Shown here piece by piece: positions 13,201 to 22,941 of a stretch of 64,000 bases of DNA (position 1 is its first letter; each line of letters opens with the position of its first letter). The DNA is from Chrysopilus asiliformis (lineage: Eukaryota; Arthropoda; Insecta; Diptera; Rhagionidae). The translations under genes were made by a program, and so were the position numbers. The stretch lies in assembly GCA_964034945.1 (NCBI GenBank), contig OZ035960.1:115919824-115983823 (forward strand), in the 5' to 3' direction. The notes beneath the pieces were generated by a model. The model was given only the letters and a program-made list of their open reading frames with translations, searched no databases and was not told the origin of the DNA.

Positions 13201-16200
13201 TCGTAAATCCTTGTGAAATATCCCGCGTGCATGTAAATATCCCATACCTTGGGATATCTGTTGTGCAACCAATGTTGTTCGATTTAAATTGAATTTTTCT
13301 CGTCTAGTATGAATATAAGTATATAATGTGTTACCCTTGCAAAGAGAGGTAACTATCGCTAAAAATGGTGGATTCATGCAGGCGCCCATGAAAAGTACAA
13401 TGTTTTCATGACGAGTTTTCTTGAATGTAGCCACCTCCAATTTAAATGCTTCCAGTGTCCTCTCATCATCAAGAAAATCTTCCTTAAGTTGTTTTACAGC
13501 TACATCACCATGCCAATGAGCCAGATGCACCGTACCTAAACGACCTTTACCAATTTCCTTTTGCAGTTTTAAATCATCGTAAGGAATGTCCCATTCTTTT
13601 AATGATAACGAATTTTGCCGAGGCCAGTTGCCAGAATCACCTTCCTCAGTCGAGTCGAGTCGCACTGGTGTCCGATCGGAATCGGTGCTAGCACTTGTAC
13701 TGCCGGACAAAGATACAGTTTTGTCGCTATCATTACTCCGATGTGTATCCGAGAGCTCTGATAATGGTGGACGCATGCTATTATTATTGTTGGAAGCATT
13801 CAGTTTTTGAAGTTTGATATGCCCGGCTTGATGATAACCGACGGAGCTGGTCAAATTAGAGCTAACACACACACTACTGCAATTTGAGCTACTCACGCTA
13901 ATGCTTGTTAAGGAATGAGCCTCCAATTTGCCAATAGGGTATGATTGCAAATGATGCAGTGGTTGAGTCACAGTTACCGTTGTCGGAACATCAGGAAAAT
14001 TGAATTGGATCGTTTGCTTTTGAGCAGATGATGGGGTTGTTATCTGATTGGTGTTGCTATACTGCGAATGTTGTAAATGACACAGCGCCGGGCTAGATGG
14101 CGATGAACTGTTGCAACTAGATCCGGGTGAACTACTATCAGGGGCATGATAAGCTGTGACAGATGTTTTTTGTCGTCGACCAGCTGTTAAAAAACCTGTT
14201 CGACCGCCCAAATTTGGCGATGCGTTCGGCAGGAAAACATCATTTGACTGCAATGTCTTCTTAAATTCGTCAACGAATTCTCGTGGTAGACCACACGATG
14301 GCGGGACATTCGCTTCACAGTCTTTGTGGCAGCGGTATTTACATTCTTTGCATTTGAGGCCAAAAAACATTTGCTTCTGGCAAAGATCACAGGTCGACAT
14401 TACTTTGAAAACCTTTGTGAAACGATGAGCTATCATATGACCCATTCCCAAGGACACAATGGGCGTACAAGGTGATCGAGGCACTGTTAAGTTGCTTATA
14501 TTCTCAACAATTACCTCAGCATTATATTGAGCATGAGATGGTAAATCCGGTCCTGGCTCTGTGTGGAGGCGAGTCCGTGGAATAACATGTGAACCAGACG
14601 ACTGATGTTGATAGGTGTTGCCGTGCAATTGAGCTTTCTGTATGTTATTGTTCACTGTAGTCTGCAAAGCCCCCTGTGATGTGGTATTCTCTTGCATCAT
14701 CAGTTGCGATTCGTGACTCTTTGATTTTGTCAAGGGTGTCATAGGATCCTGTTGTTGGCTTTGGGTAGTCACATTGGTAGAATTGCTGGGCGCTGTACTG
14801 CCAGTGTTGCTACTTGCTATTGAATTTGCGGTGGATGCTGTATGGGAAGGTGTCGATGGATTTTGCGTCAATAGAGTTTGGTGTTTCTTTTTTGGGGGTG
14901 GTGTTCCCGATTTTCGGTGACTTAGTTTCTGATTGGTGTTGTTGTTGCCACTTGAACTGCTTAGGTTGGCTAAACCTGGTGAGCTCGGCGGAGACGGGGA
15001 GGGAGTCAGTGCACCATGATGATGATGATAGATATGATGGTGAGCATGATGATGGCTTCGATTATGTCTGTCCCATGAGTCCCAATAAAGATTTTCTGGT
15101 TCCTTACTACCACAGCGAATTGAGTCCCGGCACTTCTTTAAGTTCTTCATAGCGCTGCTAAGTCGTCGAACTTCCTCCTCCCTAAGATTTGGATTATTGC
15201 TGAGCACGTCCCGAAGTTCTGGGTCTGATTTCTCCAGCAGTTGCTCAAGTGAGTTCATCCGTTGTATGCAAGCATTTAGTGATTCTTGACTGAGGCCAAC
15301 CACACGCAGCCACTGTCGAAGTTCAGTTCCAGAAGCTGGCAAACCACTAGGTATTCGCTCGGGCAGCCGGGCTTTGGTCAGAAGCAATTCCGAAAACATT
15401 CGCACAAGTTTCGTTTCTAGTGTTCGTATTTCTTGCTGCGTCAGAGAAGCACTAGTGGCGCATTGAGTGCGGAGCCCTTCCAGTCGATCGGCTGAAATGT
15501 CGATCATGCTTTGAATAACGTCCAAACCATTATTCGCCTGGTTCGTCGCCTGATTTACTTGCGAAGACTCCATTCTGTTCTGCTGGTGGTGCTCTGTAAT
15601 CCGCTTTTTTTAAAACGGCAATTAATTTTAATATAATTCATCACTTTTCTTTCTACTAAATCTGTTGTTTTATATGTTTTACTTACTTGATTACTGAGAA
15701 GAAAACAAATCGTATTCGCTGAACCTAAAACTATTATAAGGAAAAAGGCAAAAAAAAACTCTACTGACACTTCACAGATAAAATCGATTTTCCACCTAAG
15801 AAAAAGGCCACACTCGAACAATCGCTTTATTATACTAAAACTGAGCTGTTTTATTTGTCCAATACATTTTCATATAATAAACCGATACAAATGGATTCGT
15901 TAATAAAAGCAGTTTCGATCAATTACATTTTTTGTTTGCCGTCCGCCCGCTGTCATTTGCGAACTCGGCAGCCAATTTGGCCTGTAAATTTCACGTTCAA
16001 TTTCAAGTACTAAATCACTAAAACCTACTAATTGTTTCTTATTTCTATCCACCGATAGAGTACCTGTAGGAGGTAGAACGGGTCATCGACTTTCTTATTT
16101 TATATTTTGAATATAAAAATAATTTTTGGGAGATGTCTTTATTCATATTATAATAAAAAATACTTTTCTCCATTCCATTTAAAAAAAAATGTGATAAAAA

Positions 16201-16905
16201 CATATTTGGTCAATTATCAATTTACAGTTAGACCAAATGATTTTTTTTTAAATCCTGATCAACACTATTGTAAAAAATATAAAATTTACACAAATTTTTA
16301 ACAATAAGTTTTTATGATTTGCAGCATTTAGACTTGCGATTAAAATGGCCGAATGATATTTTTGCAAATGGAATAACAAAAATTGGCGGAATAATTATAA
16401 ATACACAATTAAATCAAACAAGTGCTATATGTAATATTGGCGGAGCAATAAATTTAAACAATTCGAACCCCACCGTATGTGTCAATGATTTAATTAAGGA
16501 TTATAATAAGAATTTTAATAAAAATCTACCAGTACTCGGTTATGAGAAATTGTTGGCACAAATCTTTAATGAAATTGAAGAGCTTTTGGACCGAGTTCAG
16601 GCTGGAGATCTAGTTTATTTAAACGAATTATACTACAAATATTGGTTACATGGGTGAGTCACATAGCACCTTTTTTTAAAAAAAAAATTATAAAACGTCC
16701 ATATTGACTGCAAATTTTTAAATTATCTTTCAGAGATCAAGAAGTTACTGTAATAGATAAAGCTGGACGTTCTAAACTAGCAACAATTGTTGGAATCGAT
16801 GATTTCGGGTATTTAGAAGTGCGAATGAATGACGGAAACACTGAATCCGTTCAACCAGATGGAAACAGTTTTGATATGTTACGGGGTCTTGTATTGCCTA
16901 AATAA
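4206..16905 (+). CDS. Hcs: Holocarboxylase synthetase (biotin-protein ligase)
   Basis: Thirteen coding exons: 4206-4338, 4390-4676, 5340-5496, 5555-6533, 6595-6793, 7144-7292, 9039-9195, 9661-9858, 9960-10142, 10201-10350, 10407-10550, 16325-16653 and 16734-16905; together 1078 aa, in frame throughout. The enzyme makes biotinyl-5'-AMP and transfers biotin to a lysine of the carboxylases. The long N-terminal part carries a low-complexity S/K/Q-rich stretch (exon 4) and a GATase-like fold segment. The catalytic domain shows the biotinyl-AMP loop GTGRNSNQW across the exon 10/11 join (about residues 857-865), then KWPND (919-923) and KIGGI, and ends in the small C-terminal SH3-like part. The acceptor of exon 7 (9037-9038) and the TTTAAG acceptors of exons 8 and 10 are the weakest calls. 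Intron 11 (10551-16324) contains ksr on the other strand. Confidence 0.92.
7293..9038 (+). other. Long intron 6 of the HCS gene
   Basis: This 1.75-kb intron holds a 129-bp palindromic MITE (7974-8102). Open frames on the minus strand (7933-8528) are AT-driven and have no recognisable domain. Confidence 0.6.
7974..8102. mobile_element. 129-bp palindromic MITE, copy 1
   Basis: The element starts AGGCCTTATTACCGAACACG and ends with its reverse complement. The arms are about 60 bp and contain a GTTGTTGTTAGTG tract near the centre. It is flanked on both sides by CTG, a possible 3-bp target-site duplication. Related copies lie at 50684-50775 (half) and 56023-56151 (full, also 129 bp). Non-autonomous; the source transposase is not in this window. 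Confidence 0.8.
10682..10956. mobile_element. piggyBac-type MITE with TTAA ends
   Basis: TTAA tetramers at 10682-10685 and 10953-10956 bound inverted ends CACGTTGACTGCCA and TGGCAGTCAATGTG. TTAA target sites with short terminal repeats are typical of piggyBac elements. Inside are a GTAT/CATG-rich microsatellite (10740-10800) and tandem 30-bp units, each containing the hairpin GGCTATCAAAAATGATAGCC (three perfect copies at 10857-10942, one degenerate at about 10803-10823). It sits in the HCS intron, 3' of ksr. Confidence 0.8.
11160..11590. repeat. Large imperfect inverted repeat (foldback/MITE)
   Basis: The left arm (about 11160-11338) and right arm (about 11422-11590) are reverse complements at roughly 80-90%. 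Shared words include GCAAGCGAAGCGA versus TCGCTTCGCTTGC and GAGAGTACTCGTG versus CACGAGTACTCTC. The spacer is about 83 bp. No coding capacity. It lies between the HCS exon and the 3' end of ksr, and its transcript would fold into a long hairpin. Confidence 0.8.
11591..12705 (-). other. ksr 3' UTR and downstream, inside the HCS intron
   Basis: No open frame of note. The stretch is T-rich on the plus strand (A-rich on the ksr strand), with several minus-strand AATAAA-like signals (for example near 12188 and 11830), so the ksr 3' UTR probably ends here. The exact poly(A) site cannot be fixed. Confidence 0.45.
12706..15573 (-). CDS. ksr: Kinase suppressor of Ras (KSR)
   Basis: One uninterrupted frame of 955 aa from the ATG at 15573. 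KSR is the scaffold and RAF activator of the Ras-MAPK cascade at the plasma membrane. In order: N-terminal conserved CA1 helices (1-150); His-rich tract (173-186); Ser/Pro/Asn-rich linker with TPPPKKK; a C1 zinc domain (383-427: H383, C395, C398, C408, C411, H416, C419, C427) with the shortened spacing typical of KSR/RAF; ERK-docking FNFP (524-527); possible 14-3-3 site RQNSLS (652-657); and the kinase-like domain (about 661-935). In the latter GKGRLG is intact, the beta-3 lysine is kept (AVK, K694), the catalytic loop is HKD instead of HRD (787-789), DFG (806-808) and APE are present. The gene lies wholly inside HCS intron 11, antisense to it. Very sure of identity. Confidence 0.97.
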   Translation of the reverse strand: MESSQVNQATNQANNGLDVIQSMIDISADRLEGLRTQCATSASLTQQEIRTLETKLVRMFSELLLTKARLPERIPSGLPASGTELRQWLRVVGLSQESLNACIQRMNSLEQLLEKSDPELRDVLSNNPNLREEEVRRLSSAMKNLKKCRDSIRCGSKEPENLYWDSWDRHNRSHHHAHHHIYHHHHGALTPSPSPPSSPGLANLSSSSGNNNTNQKLSHRKSGTPPPKKKHQTLLTQNPSTPSHTASTANSIASSNTGSTAPSNSTNVTTQSQQQDPMTPLTKSKSHESQLMMQENTTSQGALQTTVNNNIQKAQLHGNTYQHQSSGSHVIPRTRLHTEPGPDLPSHAQYNAEVIVENISNLTVPRSPCTPIVSLGMGHMIAHRFTKVFKVMSTCDLCQKQMFFGLKCKECKYRCHKDCEANVPPSCGLPREFVDEFKKTLQSNDVFLPNASPNLGGRTGFLTAGRRQKTSVTAYHAPDSSSPGSSCNSSSPSSPALCHLQHSQYSNTNQITTPSSAQKQTIQFNFPDVPTTVTVTQPLHHLQSYPIGKLEAHSLTSISVSSSNCSSVCVSSNLTSSVGYHQAGHIKLQKLNASNNNNSMRPPLSELSDTHRSNDSDKTVSLSGSTSASTDSDRTPVRLDSTEEGDSGNWPRQNSLSLKEWDIPYDDLKLQKEIGKGRLGTVHLAHWHGDVAVKQLKEDFLDDERTLEAFKLEVATFKKTRHENIVLFMGACMNPPFLAIVTSLCKGNTLYTYIHTRREKFNLNRTTLVAQQISQGMGYLHARGIFHKDLRTKNIFLENGKVIITDFGLFSSTKLLYCDLGLGIPTGWLCYLAPELMRALTPFRPTDEVLPFSRASDVYSFGTVWYELLCGEFPYKLQSPEAVIWQVGRGMKQTLANLQTSRDVKDILMLCWSFQADDRPDFAKLLTLLERLPKKRLARSPSHPVQLSRSAESVF
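15574..16324 (-). other. ksr 5' flank within the HCS intron
   Basis: About 750 bp between the ksr ATG and HCS exon 12. It should contain the ksr 5' UTR and promoter. An in-frame stretch continues upstream of the ATG without another ATG. I see no further exon. Confidence 0.5.
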
Positions 16906-17380
16906 ATCTAAAGAACTGAAAGACCATGCCATAGAAAAAATTTAAGATTGAATATTAATGTTACTATGAAAATTACTGAAATATTTATTACTGTTTTTGA
17001 CTTTACAGTATGAGAACGTATTTGTATTATTAAAATCCTACTTCAAATTTATAATCTTGTTATTGAACACTAATTGTTACAATTCTATCAACTTAAAAAA
17101 CAAAATTAACATTCCATTTTGAAAATGTCGTAGTTAGAAAAAATTACATTAAAAAGATATTGTGAGATCAATTGGGACTTTTTACTATATTATCTTTTGA
17201 GAATCTTTTGACTTGAAAATGACTCAAAAAAACTTCTAATGTGAATATGGTCAATATGATGAGAAAGTACTTTTGAATATGCTTTTTTCAAATCGTTGAA
17301 AAAGTACACTGAAAAGTCTGGTACATTTCAAAGCAGTTTTCCAGTACTTTCGCTTTATGTACTTTGGAAGTCAGCGAGGT
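16906..17380 (+). other. HCS 3' UTR and RpL6 upstream region
   Basis: An AATAAA (16901-16906) overlaps the HCS stop codon, and further A-rich signals follow. Only about 500 bp separate the HCS stop from the RpL6 start, so two same-strand genes are packed closely. No open frame. Confidence 0.5.
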
Positions 17381-17388
17381 CTCTTTTC
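17381..17388 (+). promoter_or_regulatory. TCT-type (5' TOP) initiator of RpL6
   Basis: The sequence CTCTTTTC lies about 40 bp before the RpL6 ATG. It fits the polypyrimidine TCT initiator of insect ribosomal-protein promoters (pyrimidines around a C start, C at 17383), which also gives the mRNA a 5' TOP tract. The motif is seen; its use as start site is inferred. Confidence 0.6.
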
Positions 17389-17422
17389 ATTCGACCATTT
17401 TGATCGGTGACACGTTTTTGCA

Positions 17423-18415
17423 ATGGCACCCGCAGAAAAACCAAAAAAACCTGCTGCCGCTGGCAAGAAAAGGAATAAGCATCCCGTCAACACGTATTTG
17501 GGAGGCGGAATTATGCGTTATTCTAGTAGCAAGGTAAGAAAACACCAAGAGTGAGTTCCGAAAACAAAGTGGTCACGCGGAGTTGCGCTTCCTGCAACTC
17601 ATTTTGTTTGCATTATCCTTAACTTCCTTTCGAACAAACAGTGACCGGGTCTTTGTAGACATAAGTGTTTGCGGAAATTGCTTGAAAATTGTGTATGCTC
17701 ATATGAAAGTGCACATAACCTAACTAAACTTTCTTCGCAGATGTATAAGCGAAGAGCCCTGTACCGCCTGAAGGGAAAGAAGAGGCCAACTGTTAAGAAA
17801 GAGAAAAAACCGATTCTGAAAGTGAAGCAGATTTCCGGCCCCAAAAACGGCAAGGAGCGTGTCGTTTACACCAAGAAACCTAAGGCCAATTACCCAACAA
17901 AGGCTCGAGTCCAGAAACGACCACCCCGTGGCACTTTCAGCCGCCATACGAGATATGTTCGGAAGTCCCTGGTCCCCGGACGACTACTTATTCTGTTGGC
18001 TGGACGTCATCAAGCCAAGCGGGTAGTTCTCCTTAAAGTCTTGAGTTCTGGATTGTTGCTTGTCACCGGACCATTCGGAGTCAACTCCTGCCCATTGCGC
18101 CGCATTTCCCAGCGCTATGTTATCGCGACACAGACAAAGGTGGATTTGGGCAAATACAAATTACCCGATCACATCGACGACAAATATTTCAGCCGCAAGG
18201 ACAAGAGGAAGACCAAATCTGGAGAGGGTGATATATTTGCTACCAAGAAGGAACGGTTCATCCCCAATGAAGAACGTAAAAAGGATCAGAAGGACGTTGA
18301 TGCTATTGTTTTGAAGGCGATCAAGGGCCATGCAGAAGCCAAGTTCATCTACAAATATCTTAAGAGTATGTTCAGCCTTCGGTCATCGCAGTATCCTCAT
18401 CGCATGAGGTTTTAA
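17423..18415 (+). CDS. RpL6: Large ribosomal subunit protein L6 (eL6)
   Basis: Two coding exons, 17423-17533 and 17741-18415, give 261 aa, close to the family's usual length in flies. The first exon encodes the basic N-terminus ([20 protein letters not shown]) and [16 protein letters not shown]. The second carries the conserved eL6 core: [20 protein letters not shown], then [18 protein letters not shown], ending in [12 protein letters not shown]. It is a structural protein of the 60S subunit in the cytoplasm. A 207-bp intron splits the two. Codon use is richer in G/C than that of its neighbours, as expected for a highly expressed gene. Very sure. Confidence 0.97.
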
Positions 18416-18440
18416 TTAAAATTGTACACATGCTATGTAC

Positions 18441-18446
18441 AATAAA
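18441..18446 (+). terminator. RpL6 polyadenylation signal
   Basis: AATAAA lies 26 bp after the RpL6 stop codon, giving a very short 3' UTR as usual for ribosomal-protein genes. Confidence 0.75.
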
Positions 18447-20152
18447 AATTTTTTCAAAAATAAATTTAAAAGAAAAACTAGTTTTTTTGTTACAAGTTCC
18501 AATAGGAGCCTCCATTATTTATTACTTTAATTTTTTTTTCATAAATTAAAAAAACTAATGACCTCTGATAAGATTGACATCCAAACTGTATTGAATTTAT
18601 TAACTCGATATGATTGATTAATCATTCATTTTTACTTTCCTCTGTTATAGAGAGAAAGTATTGTATTCATTACGGAGACCGGGGCAGATAGAATATTTCT
18701 AATCAATGCGAAATCCGTTTCAGGTAAATTGAGACATTTAACCGCGACAATGATTGTTTTCTACAAATCGTAAAGATATTGGAACATTATATTTCATTTT
18801 TGGGGCTTTAGCTGGAATAGTAGGAAGGATGTCCGTGCATCTGTCTGTCTATCGATCTGTTCGTTTTACGTATCTTAAATATCTCGAGAACGTGTTTAGC
18901 TAACAGCTTGAATTTTTTTGTAAATGATCGTAATTTTCTATCAACTTTTGAAAAAGTAACGTTAGCTATAACGAGTACCTCCTATATATATTTTTTTTTA
19001 AATACAAAATTTAAAGGATATATAATTACCTACAGGATATTTGAAAAATTGAGTTTTTTGAAAATTTCTCGAAAACCATGCGCTTAAAAAAATAAAATGA
19101 TTAGCATTTTTTTCTTTAACGGTTTTTATGTGTCTTTAACGAGATATTTGAGAAAATATTTTTCACGATTTTTTCCCGACACTAAAAATTGCAGAGGAAA
19201 ATTTTGTGTTGATTACAACTGATGTTTTCACTGAGATATTCCTTTTAAACATTTAGGCAACATTTTAATATTGGAAAAAATTTCCACTTCATTTGAATCA
19301 AATAAGCAATATTATTTACTAATGAAAAAACAGCATATTTTATTATATGAAAAAAAAAATGAACATAATTCATTCAATTTAATGTTATAATATAAAATAA
19401 TATAAGATTTTAGTCGTTGTTGCACAATATTTCGTAGAATGAAAAATGTAAGACAAAAAAATGTGTTAAACTTTTAGCGACATCTGGCGACTTTCAAGTT
19501 ATAATCTGGAGACTTTTGTTGAGGACTGTAGTTGTTTTGCTAATTTCTAATATGCACATAAAATTGAAAAATCTCAGTATTGTTAAATTTCGTTTTATTT
19601 AATTTACAACTTGAAATATCGTTTAATTTGTTTACCTTACAGCCTACACAATAAATTTAATCACATTTGTTTTTTAATTGATATTTGTTAATTTTTATAT
19701 TGGGCTCGAAAGGTCCTTATAACATTACGAAAACAGCAGTTCTTAATTTCCGCAATTGTATTTTCACTGAAACTTTTAAAAACTAGGTAGCAACTTAGAA
19801 AATTTCCTAAAAATTCCTGGAAATTAGGCAATAACTTAGAGAATTTAAAAAAAAACGCTATGGTTTTTTTTTTGTCAGGAAAGCAAATACGTGAGGATTC
19901 TGCTATTATATTAAATTTATCCTAGATAAAACCAACGTTAATTTCGGAAAATTTCAAGTTATCTCTAAATTGCCGTTTATCAATATAAGCATTAGAATAT
20001 AATATAAGCAAAGCTATTAGGTTGACGGTAGTTTGGTGCGCATTTAAATTTGTGTTGATTTTGATTTGTAATTAAGATCGATTTTAATTGCTACAAGCCA
20101 AAATATGAAGTATTCGTTAATATTTTACATATAGCTCGGTAGTGTTTTTTTT
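18447..20152. other. Intergenic region between RpL6 and the chloride channel gene (convergent)
   Basis: AT-rich, no supported coding exon. Around 18645-18900 there is a repeat-like stretch with CTGTCTGTCTATCGATCTG and ATCTCGAGAACG, words that recur in tails of dispersed elements in insects. The right part should hold the 3' UTR of the minus-strand channel gene. Confidence 0.5.
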
Positions 20153-22671
20153 TTAAATATATTCGTAAAATAAGATCCAGTATGTACAATTTAATAAAGC
20201 GAAAAGAAAGGGGAAAAAAAACCTTGAAAACCGATCTATATTTATAGCGTTCTTTAATCGTTGCTGGGCTGGCGTCAATTTTGGCAGTTCTGGCGGCTTA
20301 GGAGGAGGTGGTGGAGGAGCTATATGCGGTGACAATAAAATTCGACTTTCCTGCCGTTGAACCCATGGACAATCCGGATTATTTTCGGGATTTGTACCAC
20401 GACGGCCGCCATTCTGAAAGATTAGATTAAATTAAGACGACTTAAAATCTTTTAAAAAGAATCATATTCGCATGCCCACAAAAATTTCAACTGTTATTTT
20501 TATGGACACTGATTAGACCAATACTTAGAGAAAATTATTCAGTTTTGTTTATATTTCCACGGTAAATGCAGTGTAACTCGGTTAAAGCGGACCTCATTCG
20601 TATGTTATAACAGTAATCAGTTATAATAATATGATACAAATGAACAACGGTACTCGAGAACTTTAAATTGGATACGTTATAAGCGAAAGTACGTTATAAC
20701 AGAGTAACACTGTATTTTAAATTATTGCACTGAGGAAAATCGGGCATGTAGTAGAATTAAGAACCGTCATTTGATTTAACTGATATTTATACTACAAAAT
20801 CAATTGTTTTTTTATTTGAATTAAATGAAAAATTAATAAAAACTAATACCAAATTATTCATTTTAAATGCAGGCATTTGATAATTTTGTGAATAAAAAGT
20901 ATTAAAAACAAAAACGCAATCAGTTAATTTAACTGTCTGACAGAGACCGCATTCAACTGCTTTTTCGTTGAATCTAATGATAATTTTCTCTCAGGATGTA
21001 CTTTTTACTCACCTTAATCTTTGCAGGAGTAGTCTCATCAACGATTTTCTCGATATTTTCCTCCTTCTTTTCCTCCTTAGGCGGTTCTGGCGGCGGTGGA
21101 CGAGGTGTAGGTTTCGGCGTAGGTGTATCTCCTATAGTTATTAAAGTTTAAACATTAAAAATCGTAAAAAATAACTTCAATGGTTTTTTGTTTTACCTAG
21201 TACAATGTTCACGAGGCAATATTCCATTAGCGCCATAAACACAAATACAGTGCAAACAGACATAAATGCATCGACCGCCTTCAGGTATGAGACAGGTGGT
21301 AGAGCTGCCTGAGATTTTGCATGTTGCGTGGAGAGAGTTAGTAGTGAAGTTACACCCAAAGTTACCCGAGCTGGAGCTGCTTCGGGTTTGATCCAAAAAG
21401 ATACCCAAGACATAATCACGATCATACACGTAGGAATATACGTATGAAATATATAGTATCCTAGACGTCGTTTAAGGATAAAAATCACTTCGAGACACGT
21501 GAAATTGCCAGTTGAATAGACTTGAGTGCAATCGGCCGTTTTATTTTCTATGAGGGCTAATTGAGGCAATTCAATATTCTCATCTACCACTAGAGGCACA
21601 TCCGGATCCCATTGAAAAATCATATCATCGGTAGTGTGGGATACTAAAAAATAGTTAAATCGAAGATAAGAAAATCGTTCCCAATTGATTCCCAATTGAT
21701 AACATTCTCAATTGATAACAGAATTGATTCTCAATTGATAACAGAAAACTCTCGATTTACGAGAGCTAAGTTTTCTGATTCCGACCTTGATATATTAGAA
21801 CAAGCATTCCCAAAAAAAATATTTAAAAAAAATAAAAAAGTAAAAAGGAAAAAATATTTTTTTGGGCGCTGTGTATCAGAAATAAAAGCGAGATAAATAT
21901 TTATTTTATTTTCTCTGATTTTATATTGCTTTTATTTCTAATACACAACGCCCAAAAAATGATTTTTTCCTTTTTAGTACATTTTTTTAAAATAAAAGCT
22001 TTTTTTCAATTTTTTTTTATTTGTTAGAAAAGCCATGAATACTATTTTTGAAAGATCAGAATACCACTATAAGTTTCAAAACAAAAACTTACAGCTTTCC
22101 ATTTGCAATTTACATTCCTGTGTATCATGTGGGTAAATGGCAAAATTCATTGCACATGATAGTCGCAACGTCAATTTCACCATATATAATATAGTTTTAT
22201 CCTTGTATAGCCACATATAATGATTTGGTATGGTCATCGTTTGAAAAGTTACTGATTTGGCGTTCTTAAAAAATGAATCCGGCCGCCACATATTCTTCAG
22301 CCAATCTACTTCCAGCAAACGATATTCTGTAGTCATGTTCTCCGGAAGTCTTAATCTAAAATCTTTCCAAGTTTGAGCAAAAAAAATATCCGCAGCATAT
22401 GTCATGGAAGTTTCATCAATTGAATCCAACCCCATTACTGTTACATGAAAGAAAACCGTTGTCGCCTGACCATCTTTCTTCGGAGGACGCATTTTATCAT
22501 ACCGTTTTGAATCCTCCGGCAGGATATCTGTAAATGCAAGGCTATGTCTGAAAAAGGGGATATTGATTAACACAATTGTTGTTATTTAGGTAACTCTTAC
22601 TGATATTCGCCTGAGACACATTTTCCAAGACATATTATAATTATACAAATGAGGAACGTAAAAGGAATCAT
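20153..22671 (-). CDS. Cys-loop ligand-gated chloride channel subunit (CG12344-like)
   Basis: Five coding exons: 22671-22601, 22547-22093, 21643-21197, 21131-21013 and 20413-20153; 450 aa, complete. Residues 1-20 are a signal peptide. The extracellular part has the Cys-loop C155-C169 (13 residues between) and a second Cys pair C214-C225, as in glycine- and glutamate-gated anion channels. M1 lies at about 238-260. The Pro-Ala-Arg motif (266-268) before M2 marks an anion-selective pore. M3 lies at about 300-323. The M3-M4 loop is short, Pro-rich and charged (TPKPTPRPPPPEPP). M4 ends the protein (FPFLFALLNCTYWILFYEYI). The pore stretch SFWIKPEAAPARVTLGVTS suggests the insect CG12344 group rather than RDL, GluCl or HisCl. 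The ligand is not known to me. It acts as a pentamer in the plasma membrane. Confidence 0.9.
21690..21746. repeat. Short tandem repeat in a channel-gene intron
   Basis: The unit TCTCAATTGATAACAGAA and near versions (CAATTGATTCCCAATTGATA) recur four times in the 449-bp intron 21644-22092. Confidence 0.6.
21841..21980. repeat. Inverted repeat (MITE-like) in a channel-gene intron
   Basis: The left arm (21841-21890, with GGGCGCTGTGTATCAGAAAT) and right arm (about 21928-21980, with ATACACAACGCCC) are reverse complements with a 38-bp spacer. No coding capacity. Confidence 0.65.
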
Positions 22672-22679
22672 ATCCGTTT

Positions 22680-22941
22680 CTGTAAAAGAAATATGGAAAA
22701 AATATAATAGTATTTTTCTATGTCTATATGAAAGAAAAAATGTGAGACACCAGAACGCTAACTCTCTTTTTTGAAAAAAATTACATCAAATATAAGCGAG
22801 TGAGTAGCGGAGTTTTCCTATAGTGTTACAAAAAAGCCTTTCTCATTAAATGAATCACTTTAATGGATTTTGTAAAGATAAAGATTTTTAGTCGTAAAAT
22901 ACTTTAATTTGAATAACATATCCTAATTTAATTTTCTTACC
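22680..22941 (-). other. Predicted 5' UTR intron of the channel gene
   Basis: A good acceptor (TTCTTTTACAG, AG at 22681-22680) lies 9 bp before the channel ATG. A strong donor (GTAAGAAAA, GT at 22940-22939) lies about 260 bp upstream. Together they suggest a non-coding first exon upstream of 22941. Inference from splice signals only. Confidence 0.45.

Noticed and set aside
13586..14428. Open frames on the plus strand opposite ksr (13586-13810, 14156-14428, 14814-15152)
   Set aside because: They are antisense shadows of the ksr coding region; its Ser/Gly-rich and charged codons keep the other strand open.
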